From positions 4,172 through 22,317 of the forward strand of contig DBBL01000126.1 in the NCBI GenBank assembly GCA_002292185.1: a DNA stretch of 18,146 nt, given 5' to 3'. The DNA comes from Akkermansiaceae bacterium UBA985. Lineage in GTDB: Bacteria > Verrucomicrobiota > Verrucomicrobiia > Verrucomicrobiales > Akkermansiaceae. Positions 1 through 7,376 of the stretch are shown here, piece by piece. The notes under the pieces were generated by a model. It did not search any database. It worked only from the letters and a program-made list of their open reading frames with translations, and was not told where the DNA came from. Each line of letters starts with the position of its first letter. Position 1 is the stretch's first letter. The translations under genes were made by a program, and so were the position numbers.

Positions 1-1
1 A

Positions 2-502
2 GACACCGCGCTGATCTCTCGTACGGCACTTACCGGATACCTTGAGGCTGCGCGTCCCGAGGGTCAGGTCAACATTGTCAATTCTCCGGCAGTTGCCCAT
101 GATATGGGCCTAGAACTGGTTGACTCAGTCATCAATGCCAAAACTGAATACAGTGAGCTCATTGTCGCAGAGCTTACCAAAGACGGCAAAAAATTCCGTG
201 TTTCAGGCACTATTATCGGCAAATCACCACGAATCGTTGAAATCGACCGCCTCTTTGTCGATACCAACATCAAGGGTCATTTCCTCATTGTTCGTAATGA
301 TGACCGCCCTGGTATTGTCGGGCTTGTCGGTAGCTCACTGGGTGAGGCTGGGCTCAATATCGCCAATCTTTCACTCGCTCGCAACAAAACCGCGGGAGAT
401 GCTCTCAATATCATTGAATTGGACACAGCTCCAGGGCCCGAAATCATCCAGTCTCTCAGCGATGCCCCAGGAATAATATCAGTCACTGCGGTGAAAATAT
501 AA
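2..502 (+). CDS. serA: D-3-phosphoglycerate dehydrogenase, C-terminal part (partial)
   Basis: Frame 2 is open from the window edge to a TAA at 500-502, giving about 166 residues. The order matches the C-terminal half of long (type I) SerA: an intervening allosteric-substrate-binding domain, with the conserved stretch VNIVNSPAVAHDMGLEL near the start, followed by an ACT domain beginning around FLIVRNDDRPGIVGLVG (about position 280). SerA oxidises 3-phosphoglycerate to 3-phosphohydroxypyruvate with NAD+, the first committed step of cytosolic serine synthesis; the ACT domain usually senses serine. The catalytic and NAD-binding domains lie upstream of the window. No obvious terminator follows the stop. 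Identity is confident because ASB and ACT domains in this order are typical of SerA. Confidence 0.93.
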   Translation, partial: DTALISRTALTGYLEAARPEGQVNIVNSPAVAHDMGLELVDSVINAKTEYSELIVAELTKDGKKFRVSGTIIGKSPRIVEIDRLFVDTNIKGHFLIVRNDDRPGIVGLVGSSLGEAGLNIANLSLARNKTAGDALNIIELDTAPGPEIIQSLSDAPGIISVTAVKI

Positions 503-531
503 AAACCCCCTTATTTTTCCCTGAAATAGAC

Positions 532-559
532 TTTACACAGAAGCGAATCCGAGTATTTT
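532..559 (+). promoter_or_regulatory. candidate promoter for the L36 gene
   Basis: TTTACA (532-537), a 16-nt spacer and TATTTT (554-559) resemble a sigma70 promoter with imperfect hexamers. It would leave a leader of about 120 nt before the L36 start at 687. The rest of the 503-686 gap shows no ORF or RNA gene. I looked for a Zur-type palindrome, which controls C-minus L36 paralogs in some bacteria, and saw none. Weak evidence; read-through from serA is the alternative. Confidence 0.3.
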
Positions 560-686
560 GCGCCTCCCTAGTCGCTCTGAGAGCCGTGATTCTTTCACCA
601 TCTCTTGCCCGACTGACAGCAGAATCCAAACACAGATATCGGATTTAACCCTGCAACACAAACAAGCTCTGTAACCCATTTCCATT

Positions 687-851
687 ATGAAAGTTCTCTC
701 ATCCCTTTTGTCCATGAAGAAGCGCCACGAAGACTGCCAAGTCGTAAAGCGCAAAGGCACCCTCTACGTCATCTGTAAGAGCAACCCTAAGTTCAAGGCA
801 CGCCAAGGCGCGACCAAAGGAACTCGCCTCAGCAAAAAAGGCGTGAAGTAA
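687..851 (+). CDS. rpmJ: 50S ribosomal protein L36, zinc-free (YkgO-like) form
   Basis: This 54-residue basic protein starts [20 protein letters not shown] and contains [21 protein letters not shown], a clear bL36 signature. bL36 is a small protein of the large ribosomal subunit that contacts 23S rRNA. The classic form binds zinc through three Cys and one His. Here the first Cys is replaced by His (RHEDC) and the late His is lost (NPKFKARQG), as in E. coli YkgO, so only two of the ligands remain and zinc binding is unlikely. It is longer than E. coli YkgO (46 residues) by a basic tail. No good Shine-Dalgarno precedes the ATG. It is monocistronic and followed by a strong terminator. Whether the genome also carries a zinc-binding copy cannot be seen here. 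Confidence 0.93.
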   Translation: MKVLSSLLSMKKRHEDCQVVKRKGTLYVICKSNPKFKARQGATKGTRLSKKGVK

Positions 852-881
852 AACCATCGAGGTTTTAGCATAACACATTTC

Positions 882-922
882 AACCTCGCTCCGAGAATTC
901 GGCGCGGGGTTTTTTATTTTTT
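882..922 (+). terminator. intrinsic terminator after rpmJ
   Basis: The left arm 882-895 (AACCTCGC, T, CCGAG) pairs with the right arm 898-911 (TTCGG, C, GCGGGGTT), giving 8 + 5 base pairs with one T/C mismatch and a two-base tip. A T-rich run follows (910-922). It ends L36 transcription and overlaps the last codons of the convergent lipoprotein gene. An alternative 7-bp stem pairs CGAGGTT (858-864) with AACCTCG (882-888). Confidence 0.85.
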
Positions 923-1660
923 GCTACCGGCAGCGTATTTCTGAGCACGGCTGCGAGCCATCAAGGCATAACAGCTCCAAATAGTTGCAGCTAAAAATAA
1001 TGCAGCTAAGACAAACACCCACCAAGGAATGGGGATAGGAGCAATCAAGGTCATGATGATCGGTGATGTGCTGCTATCAATCAACTTATGAGTCCACTTG
1101 AGGGTTCTCCCCTCATTAAAAACCTCATGGGCATTACTGCTTTCAACGGCATCGGGCAGGTGCACTGTGTAGCGAAATGTTGAATCCCCCAGCATAGATG
1201 CTCCGTTGGATCCAAGATACTCATCTAATAATGGCTCTAATTGAACCTCTCGGATTAGCTTTACACTAAACCCCTCAATATTGACCACCATGCGTCCAAT
1301 AATCGCATGTAAAATTTTGTCGCCCTTACTCATTTGAAGGGCTGGATCATGCTCAGCCAGGACTCCTTCCAAAGCCATGACATCATCAGTCTCAATTTCA
1401 AAAGTGATAACTCGGTTCCCCTGGTGCTTTTCAACCTTATTGGTGAGCAACTTGAGATTTTTTGCGCTGCCGACCTCATTCTCAATACTCGACCTCAGGT
1501 CTTCAGCATCTTGAACTGATAGCAGTAACGTAGGCACACGGTAGATTGCCAACACCCGAGCACCTCCGTCTGCACGGAGAAATATTTCCTCATCGCCATC
1601 AATACAGCTGCTAAGAAGCAGTAACGCTGCACAGAGCAAAGCATTCAAAAGATATTTCAT
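914..1660 (-). CDS. membrane-anchored lipoprotein of unknown function (possibly LppM/DUF3153-like)
   Basis: The protein of 248 residues begins MKYLLNALLCAALLLLSSC, a lipoprotein signal peptide with lipobox LSSC, so it should be lipidated. The ATG at 1660 is chosen because an in-frame start 14 codons upstream would place charged residues ahead of the signal. The body is predicted beta-rich, and there is a C-terminal membrane helix (WVFVLAALFLAATIWSCYALMA) followed by a short basic tail. A lipidated head, a beta-rich middle and a C-terminal helix recall LppM/DUF3153 proteins, but I match that only by architecture. It lies 81 nt downstream of the type III PKS gene on the same strand and could be the last gene of that operon. 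No enzyme motif is visible. Confidence 0.75.
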   Translation of the reverse strand: MKYLLNALLCAALLLLSSCIDGDEEIFLRADGGARVLAIYRVPTLLLSVQDAEDLRSSIENEVGSAKNLKLLTNKVEKHQGNRVITFEIETDDVMALEGVLAEHDPALQMSKGDKILHAIIGRMVVNIEGFSVKLIREVQLEPLLDEYLGSNGASMLGDSTFRYTVHLPDAVESSNAHEVFNEGRTLKWTHKLIDSSTSPIIMTLIAPIPIPWWVFVLAALFLAATIWSCYALMARSRAQKYAAGSKK

Positions 1661-1741
1661 CGCTGATGATACGCTGAACCAATCCTTACGCTCTGCAACC
1701 ACGAAAAGCTCTGATCACATCAGCTCCATCTGGACAAGGTC

Positions 1742-2785
1742 TTATGGTAGACGCGTCAACTCACAACTGTGGGCCGAAAACCCAGCGCCAAAGGCACACA
1801 TCCAAACATGCTCAACATCTGAAGCACCTGATACGTCTGATTCAACTTGCTCAAGAAATCGTTCTAATGCCACGAGAACACTAGGGCTACTCAAATTGCC
1901 ATAATCACGCATCACACTGCGAGCCAAACTCAGCTCACCCGCCGGCAATGCCTTTTCAAGTGCCTCAATTACATCTCGCCCGCCTCCGTGCGTCACCCAT
2001 GCCTGCGGCTCTTGTCGGCGTTTTTGATAAAGTTCTTTGACCGTCTTACCTGCTAGCTCAGGCACACTTCGATCGAGCTGATTTCTCAACCTTCCCCCTG
2101 CATTGGTAAACCTAATTTTTTCCCGTTCCTCCGGAATATGCAAACTGGCAAAATCCTGAACCTTCCAGCTACCTCCGTTTCCGGACCACACGGCGGCGGC
2201 GGCGCCATCACCGAACAAGCAGGTTGAAATCAAAACTCCAAAATCATCTTCCACGTAGAAGGCCGCCGAGCAAACCTCAACAGCTACCGTGAGAATCACA
2301 GCGTCTGGATTGCGCGCTATCACGCCATCCGCTGCACGCATTAACGGAACTGCTGCACCACAGCCTAGCCCCGTCATGTCTTGTAAAAAAACATCTGCTC
2401 GTAAGCCCAACCGCTCAGCCAGGTGGCTACTCACCCCTGGGCAAAGATAGCCCGTACAGGAAGAAACAAAAACCGCATCAACTTCATCCAAACGATGACC
2501 GCTTTTGGCTAAAGCATTTCTAACGGCATCGGCGGCAAGGCCCGGAGCCTCCTGCTCGTAGGCCTCATTAAGCTCTTGAGCACCTCTGCGCCATGCTTCT
2601 TCCAATGAATCCAAGGCGAAGTGTCGCTTTTCAATACCACTCTCTCCCGCCAACACTTTTTCTAGCACCATCCTCGAACGACCCGTCAGACCCTGCCAAA
2701 AATCGGCCCCCTTCATTGCCTCTAAGCACTCCAGCTGAGTAAAACGATTACTCGGAAATGCACTGCCTACCGCTATTAAATTCAT
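1742..2785 (-). CDS. type III polyketide synthase (chalcone/stilbene synthase family)
   Basis: This 347-residue protein has the thiolase-fold features of type III PKS: VSSCTGYLCPGVSSHLAERLGL, then DMTGLGCGAAVPLMR with catalytic Cys142, FGDGAAAAVW, THGGGRDVIEAL with His266, and DYGNLSSPSVLVALERFL with Asn297. These form the Cys-His-Asn triad that loads an acyl starter, extends it with malonyl-CoA and cyclises it. Bacterial relatives make alkylresorcinols or alkylpyrones. The usual HPGG around the catalytic His is HGGG here. It starts within the stop codon of the FAD gene (TGATG), implying translational coupling, and shares an operon with a methyltransferase. The product is probably a membrane phenolic lipid or pyrone; chain length and cyclisation mode cannot be read from sequence. 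Confidence 0.93.
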   Translation of the reverse strand: MNLIAVGSAFPSNRFTQLECLEAMKGADFWQGLTGRSRMVLEKVLAGESGIEKRHFALDSLEEAWRRGAQELNEAYEQEAPGLAADAVRNALAKSGHRLDEVDAVFVSSCTGYLCPGVSSHLAERLGLRADVFLQDMTGLGCGAAVPLMRAADGVIARNPDAVILTVAVEVCSAAFYVEDDFGVLISTCLFGDGAAAAVWSGNGGSWKVQDFASLHIPEEREKIRFTNAGGRLRNQLDRSVPELAGKTVKELYQKRRQEPQAWVTHGGGRDVIEALEKALPAGELSLARSVMRDYGNLSSPSVLVALERFLEQVESDVSGASDVEHVWMCAFGAGFSAHSCELTRLP

Positions 2786-3789
2786 CAGGATCGTAATTGC
2801 TTAAATAAAAAACCAAAGGGCAACAACCCGCTAACCGCAGACCACTTGAGTAAACCTCGCCCAGTACTATTAAAAAGCAAGGGATGCAAACTACCAGCTA
2901 ATCTCATCCTCTTGCCAAAATAATCTTCACAGCTCGATGCGTAAGCCAAACAAGCTGCATCCCATTCCAGCTCACCTTTTGCGAATCTCTCCAGCCATGG
3001 GCCTGCTAACCAAGAGGACTCAATTGCCATGCTCATGCCGTTGCCGGTAAATGGAGGAATCAAAAGCGAAGCATCACCAATACAAAAAGCTCCTGCTTTT
3101 TCCTGAACGCCAAGAGAAAATCCAGCCGTCGCAGATAACGAATCCCCATCGATATCCCAGCCACAGAACTTCTCGTGTAATTCATTGAGCCCATTCACCT
3201 TCAAGTAGCTCGCAATCATATTCTTTTTGTCCACCGCCTTGTTTATCCTGAACAAGCCACAGCAGTTAACACGGCCGTCCTCTATGCCAGAAAGACCTAA
3301 GTATCCTCGTCTACCTACATGCATCTCAAGACCCTCAAGATCGACATCCCGTGCGTGTACCTTAAGACCTATCCACTTACCCCCTCGCTTGCGCTTACCG
3401 ACTGCCCACACTCGCCCATCAGCATCCTCTCTATGAGCCCGCTTGCCAGTGATTAATTCTCCACCTGCTGCTTCAAATAAAGACGCAAGGTCAGCATCCA
3501 TACGAAAACGCGACAAACCAATAGCTTCCTCAGGAAGATGATCTTGCAGCACTAAATCATCCCCCATCCACCACGCCAGTTTTTGATGGCGCCTCGCTTG
3601 GGCAAAAACATCACTGATGCCCATTTCATCTAAGACATCATTGCTAACACCACACACAAACTCGCCGCACACTTTGTGCCGCGGGTAAGCTCCCGCCTCT
3701 AAAATCCTGACCGGCACACCTCGCCTGCGTAAATAAATACCCAAGCTCAGACCACTCAAGCCTCCTCCAACAATTTCAATCTCCCTCAT
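2785..3789 (-). CDS. FAD-dependent oxidoreductase (geranylgeranyl-reductase/hydroxylase-like)
   Basis: This 334-residue flavoprotein has an N-terminal Rossmann motif (IEIVGGGLSGLSLGIYLRRR; G8, G10, G13) with acidic Glu31 at the end of the second strand. It also carries RHKVCGEFVCG (about 38-47), common in geranylgeranyl-reductase-like flavoproteins, GLSRFRMDADLASLF (91-105), and the second FAD motif CIGDASLLIPPFTGNGMSM (236-254). These mark the group of PHBH-like monooxygenases and prenyl reductases. In an operon with a type III PKS and a methyltransferase its likely job is ring hydroxylation, or reduction, of the polyketide product, comparable to SrsC of Streptomyces griseus. Its start overlaps the methyltransferase stop by 4 nt (ATGA) and its stop overlaps the PKS start by 1 nt. 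Family is confident; the substrate is inferred from context. Confidence 0.88.
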   Translation of the reverse strand: MREIEIVGGGLSGLSLGIYLRRRGVPVRILEAGAYPRHKVCGEFVCGVSNDVLDEMGISDVFAQARRHQKLAWWMGDDLVLQDHLPEEAIGLSRFRMDADLASLFEAAGGELITGKRAHREDADGRVWAVGKRKRGGKWIGLKVHARDVDLEGLEMHVGRRGYLGLSGIEDGRVNCCGLFRINKAVDKKNMIASYLKVNGLNELHEKFCGWDIDGDSLSATAGFSLGVQEKAGAFCIGDASLLIPPFTGNGMSMAIESSWLAGPWLERFAKGELEWDAACLAYASSCEDYFGKRMRLAGSLHPLLFNSTGRGLLKWSAVSGLLPFGFLFKQLRS

Positions 3790-4430
3790 CGTAATCCCCT
3801 CACTCTAATTCCTCCAAACAGCCCCCTCTGCTCAGACCATGTCAGTGCTCCGCCCAGTTCGTGATTTAGTTCACGGCCAAGCTCATCCTGCCTGAAGCCA
3901 GCACGGATACTCACCGTCATGTCATGGCGAGTCACATCATTGACAAAAGGGAATAAACACCGGCTCATCATCAAACTCATGGCCCCTCGGTACGGTTCTG
4001 TTGCCAAAACTCCACGCACTCCGTGAATCTTAGCCGCTAACTTTTGCAGCTCAGATGAAACCAAATGATGCAGGAAAAGGTTAGCTACGACCACCGTGGT
4101 CTCATCATAACGCTCATAATCAAAAACATCACCCGACCACCAAGTAATACGATGATCCAAATTCTCGGGACGAGGCACTAGGTCAACACATGTCACCTCT
4201 AGATCGGGCAATGCCTCAATGATTGCAGCCCCGAGAGACCCGTCTCCGGCACCCAGATCAACCACACGCCTTACCCCCTGCATATTTTTTAATTCTCTGA
4301 CAATCCACGACTCCCCCCTCATGAACCAGTTTACCAATCGCAAATCTCGCCGGCTACGTATTGCCCGTTTGTCGGCTGGGTCCAGCTCATCAAGTATTTC
4401 AGGTGCTACCAAACGATTCACTATCACCAC
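3786..4430 (-). CDS. class I SAM-dependent methyltransferase of the polyketide operon
   Basis: This 214-residue protein has a Rossmann-like SAM site: motif I VVDLGAGDGSLG (56-67), acidic Asp83 in TCVDLVPRP, GDVFDY (100-105) and ANLFLHHL (116-123). The N-terminus contains DPADKRAIRSRRDLRLVN (about 17-34), which I recognise from methyltransferases found beside type III PKS genes. It begins with GTG at 4430; an in-frame stop at 4434-4436 rules out a more upstream start, and a second GTG follows at once. It is the first gene of a three-gene overlapping operon. The likely role is O- or C-methylation of an alkylresorcinol-like product, comparable to SrsB. That assignment comes from context; a quinone methyltransferase is an alternative. 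Confidence 0.85.
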   Translation of the reverse strand: MVIVNRLVAPEILDELDPADKRAIRSRRDLRLVNWFMRGESWIVRELKNMQGVRRVVDLGAGDGSLGAAIIEALPDLEVTCVDLVPRPENLDHRITWWSGDVFDYERYDETTVVVANLFLHHLVSSELQKLAAKIHGVRGVLATEPYRGAMSLMMSRCLFPFVNDVTRHDMTVSIRAGFRQDELGRELNHELGGALTWSEQRGLFGGIRVRGLR

Positions 4431-4628
4431 TATTCATGAACTTTATCGATAAGCAACGTGTAATGCTCATCGATACGCTCAATCACAAGAACACACCCTC
4501 AGCATCCTTGCTCATCTCGCCAAGTTACATTCAGCGGCAAAAGCCCCACTCTGGCCCCACTCTGAAAACCAGCTCCTAGACCCGCATTGCCCTTGCCACT
4601 CAGTCACCTATCTGTCAGGAATCCGTTG
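4431..4628. promoter_or_regulatory. divergent intergenic region between polyketide operon and mechanosensitive channel
   Basis: This 198-nt gap must carry the promoters of both diverging units. It holds a 10-bp perfect palindrome TTATCGATAA (4443-4452) beside the methyltransferase start, a second ATCGAT core about 20 nt further on, and a perfect 11-bp tandem repeat GCCCCACTCTG (4543-4553 and 4554-4564). I could not find convincing paired -35/-10 hexamers on either strand. A short plus-strand ORF here has no recognisable product and was not called. Confidence 0.4.
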
Positions 4629-5906
4629 ATGAATAATCCATGGCACAACAGGATCTCCGAGCAGTTTTTTGCGAAACCGTTTCATGAAATTGACTGGCAC
4701 CAGAGCCTAGCCGTGGATGGCACCCTACTACTCGCTGCCATTCTTGCCTCTGCCGTCTCCTACTGGGTCGCCCGCAAGTTTGTCTTTGGCCTTATATCCC
4801 GAGTTGTTCAGAAAACCGACTCCACCTGGGATGATGAGCTCCTCAACAGCAAGCTGTTCAAATGGCTTTCATTATTACTACCCGCCGTGATCATTCTCAC
4901 TGCCGCACCCCATGCCATCATCACTCATCATGATGGCGTGCCCATCTTTTCCTCATTCATTCAGATCTCAGCGAAGGTCTTTATTGTCATCTTATCATTA
5001 CTAGCAATCAGCTCACTGCTTAATATTGTCGAGCGTATCTATAGTCGGCTTGAGGTATCGCGAGAACTGCCGATTAAAAGCTTCTTTCAGGTTATCAAAA
5101 TCATACTGGTACTAGCCGCCATCATACTCATTATTTCTACGCTCATCGGCAAATCCCCCGTCCTGATTTTCTCCGGACTAGGGGCGATGACCGCCATCAT
5201 CATGCTGATCTTCAAAGACAGTATCCTTGGCTTGGTCGCAGGCATCCAGTTATCAGCTAACCGCATGGTCGCCCGCGGCGATTGGATTGAAATGCCTAAA
5301 TTTGGTGCCGATGGCGAGGTCCTTGAGGTCGCACTCACCACGGTAAAAATACGTAATTGGGATAAAACCATTACCACCATTCCGACCTATGCACTGATAT
5401 CAGACAGCTTTAAAAACTGGCGCGGAATGTCGAACTCCGGCGTGCGCCGCATCAAACGCTCTGTCAGTGTCGATATGTCGAGCGTAGCATTCCTCGACCA
5501 AGAGTCTCTACCGCGACTGCGCAAAATCTCTCTACTCAAAGATTACCTGTCCCAGAAAGAGCAGGAAATCGACTCATGGAACACTCAGAATGCCGATTTA
5601 GCCAACCCTATCAATGCTAGATCACTTACTAATATCGGCACTTTCCGAGCCTACATCAGAGAGTATCTCAAAAATCACCCGAAAATCGCCCAAGAGGAAA
5701 CACTCCTTGTGCGTCAACTTCAGCCCACTGAGAACGGCATCCCCGTCGAGCTCTATATATTTACAACGGATAATCGCTGGGCAAATTACGAAGACATCCA
5801 ATCCGACATCTTTGACCACCTACTTTCTGTCTTACCTGAATTTGGTCTGCGCGCTTTCCAAGCTCCCTCAGACTACTCTTTCCAATCCATGACCAACGTT
5901 AAGTAA
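4629..5906 (+). CDS. ybdG: YbdG-type mechanosensitive ion channel (MscS family)
   Basis: The 425-residue membrane protein has four to five N-terminal hydrophobic helices, then an MscS pore-lining segment (VLIFSGLGAMTAIIMLIFKD) and the soluble beta domain. The stretches GDWIEMPKFGADGEVLEVAL, RNWDKTITTIPTYAL and NWRGMSNSGVRRIKRS are characteristic of E. coli YbdG rather than MscS itself. Such channels sit in the inner membrane and release solutes under hypo-osmotic stress. The start at 4629 is preferred over one 14 codons upstream because AGGA (4617-4620) sits 8 nt ahead of it. cysS begins 4 nt after its stop, so the two are probably cotranscribed although they are functionally unrelated. Confidence 0.92.
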   Translation: MNNPWHNRISEQFFAKPFHEIDWHQSLAVDGTLLLAAILASAVSYWVARKFVFGLISRVVQKTDSTWDDELLNSKLFKWLSLLLPAVIILTAAPHAIITHHDGVPIFSSFIQISAKVFIVILSLLAISSLLNIVERIYSRLEVSRELPIKSFFQVIKIILVLAAIILIISTLIGKSPVLIFSGLGAMTAIIMLIFKDSILGLVAGIQLSANRMVARGDWIEMPKFGADGEVLEVALTTVKIRNWDKTITTIPTYALISDSFKNWRGMSNSGVRRIKRSVSVDMSSVAFLDQESLPRLRKISLLKDYLSQKEQEIDSWNTQNADLANPINARSLTNIGTFRAYIREYLKNHPKIAQEETLLVRQLQPTENGIPVELYIFTTDNRWANYEDIQSDIFDHLLSVLPEFGLRAFQAPSDYSFQSMTNVK

Positions 5907-5910
5907 AACG

Positions 5911-7308
5911 ATGAACTTATTCGACACCCTCACCCGCAGCAAACGAGAGCTCTCGCCCATCGACGGTAAAGCCTTTCGTTTTTACTGCTGTGGACCCACC
6001 GTTTACGGCCCTGCACACATCGGTAATTTTCGTACTTTTGTGATGCATGATGTCTTTCGACGCGTTCTTGAAACAAGCGGCATGAACACTCTCCATGTAC
6101 GTAACATCACCGATGTAGATGATAAAACCATCCGCGACTCTCAGGCCGCCGGCAAGTCCCTTAAAGAATTCACTCGCCATTGGCTGGAGAAGTTTCATGC
6201 CGATTGCGTGGCCCTCAACTGCCTATCCCCTCACATCGAACCGAGCGCTCTCGACCACATTCCTCAGCAGATCGCCATGATCGAAAAGCTGATCGAAAAG
6301 GGCAACGCCTATGCCTCAGATGATGGATCCGTTTACTTCAAGGTTTCTTCGTTCCCTGAATACGGCAAGCTCTCCCACCTCGACACCCGCGAGCTCGATC
6401 TCGGCAAAACTCAGAACCAACGCGCTGATGCCGATGAATACGAAAAAGACTCCATCGCCGACTTCGTTCTCTGGAAATCACGTAAAGATGAAGATGGTGA
6501 AAACTACTGGGCGTCTCCGTGGGGAGAAGGTCGTCCTGGCTGGCATCTCGAGTGCTCCGCCATGATCAAGGAGTATTTGGGTAATGACTTCGACCTCCAC
6601 TCGGGTGGCGTTGATCTCGTCTTCCCTCATCATGAAAATGAAATAGCTCAATCACGCTGCAGCTGTGGCGGCAACTTTGCTGCCCACTGGTTCCATATTA
6701 CACACCTGATGGTAGATGGCGGAAAGATGTCCAAGTCTCTCGGTAACCTCTACACTATCGATGACCTTGCTGAAAAAGGTTACACCGCCATGGAGGTTCG
6801 CTACGTTCTCATTTCCGGGCACTATCGCAAACAACTCAACTTCACGCTCGACTCCCTACATGCTGCCAAGGAAGCCTTACAAAAGCTGGCCAAAGGTCGC
6901 GCATTACTGGCATCCATCGGAGGCAACCAAGCTGACTGTTCTGTAGCTATGGAGAGCTCTGTCTTTGCCCCCGCCTGGGAGTCACTCAATCAAGACCTCA
7001 ATACCCCCGCAGCACTGGGTCATCTATTCTCAGGTCTCAAAGCCTCGCAGAACCTCAAGAGTGACGAGGCTGCCGCCAACCTCGCCGCCTTTGATGATAT
7101 TCTCAGCGCACTCGGACTTGAACTGCCAGTCCAAGAACAAGAGCAATCATCAGATGCTCCCGCTGACATCCAAGAGCTTGCTGAGCAACGCTGGCAAGCG
7201 AAACAAAATAAAGACTGGGCTGCTTCAGACCAACTACGCGACCAGCTCAGCTCCGCTGGTTGGACCATCAAAGACAACCCAGATGGTTACGAGCTAAGCC
7301 AGTCATAG
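5911..7308 (+). CDS. cysS: cysteine--tRNA ligase
   Basis: This 465-residue class I aminoacyl-tRNA synthetase joins cysteine to tRNA-Cys in the cytosol. Visible signatures are the HIGN motif (residues 36-39) and KMSKS (272-276). The expected zinc ligands that select cysteine are all present: Cys27 (YCCGPTVYG), Cys215 (WHLECSAM), His240 and Glu244 ([11 protein letters not shown]). The C-terminal region (from about residue 320) is the anticodon-binding helical domain, ending in the typical [20 protein letters not shown]. Length is normal for the family. It starts 4 nt after ybdG and lies 68 nt before hemB, so the three may form one transcript. Confidence 0.97.
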   Translation: MNLFDTLTRSKRELSPIDGKAFRFYCCGPTVYGPAHIGNFRTFVMHDVFRRVLETSGMNTLHVRNITDVDDKTIRDSQAAGKSLKEFTRHWLEKFHADCVALNCLSPHIEPSALDHIPQQIAMIEKLIEKGNAYASDDGSVYFKVSSFPEYGKLSHLDTRELDLGKTQNQRADADEYEKDSIADFVLWKSRKDEDGENYWASPWGEGRPGWHLECSAMIKEYLGNDFDLHSGGVDLVFPHHENEIAQSRCSCGGNFAAHWFHITHLMVDGGKMSKSLGNLYTIDDLAEKGYTAMEVRYVLISGHYRKQLNFTLDSLHAAKEALQKLAKGRALLASIGGNQADCSVAMESSVFAPAWESLNQDLNTPAALGHLFSGLKASQNLKSDEAAANLAAFDDILSALGLELPVQEQEQSSDAPADIQELAEQRWQAKQNKDWAASDQLRDQLSSAGWTIKDNPDGYELSQS

Positions 7309-7376
7309 TATAGTCATCGTCATCGCCATCGTCATTCCTGCTTGAAAACAACGGCAGTCAATACGACAATCCCTCC

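Noticed and set aside
533..760. 75-residue minus-strand ORF over the L36 gene
   Set aside because: Shadow frame of the L36 coding region with no homology features.
4361..4579. 72-residue plus-strand ORF upstream of the mechanosensitive channel
   Set aside because: Overlaps the start of the methyltransferase gene on the other strand, low complexity and no motif; treated as a chance frame.
7309..7340. GTCATC-type short repeat before hemB
   Set aside because: Only a few imperfect hexamers; no sign of a microsatellite switch or regulatory role.
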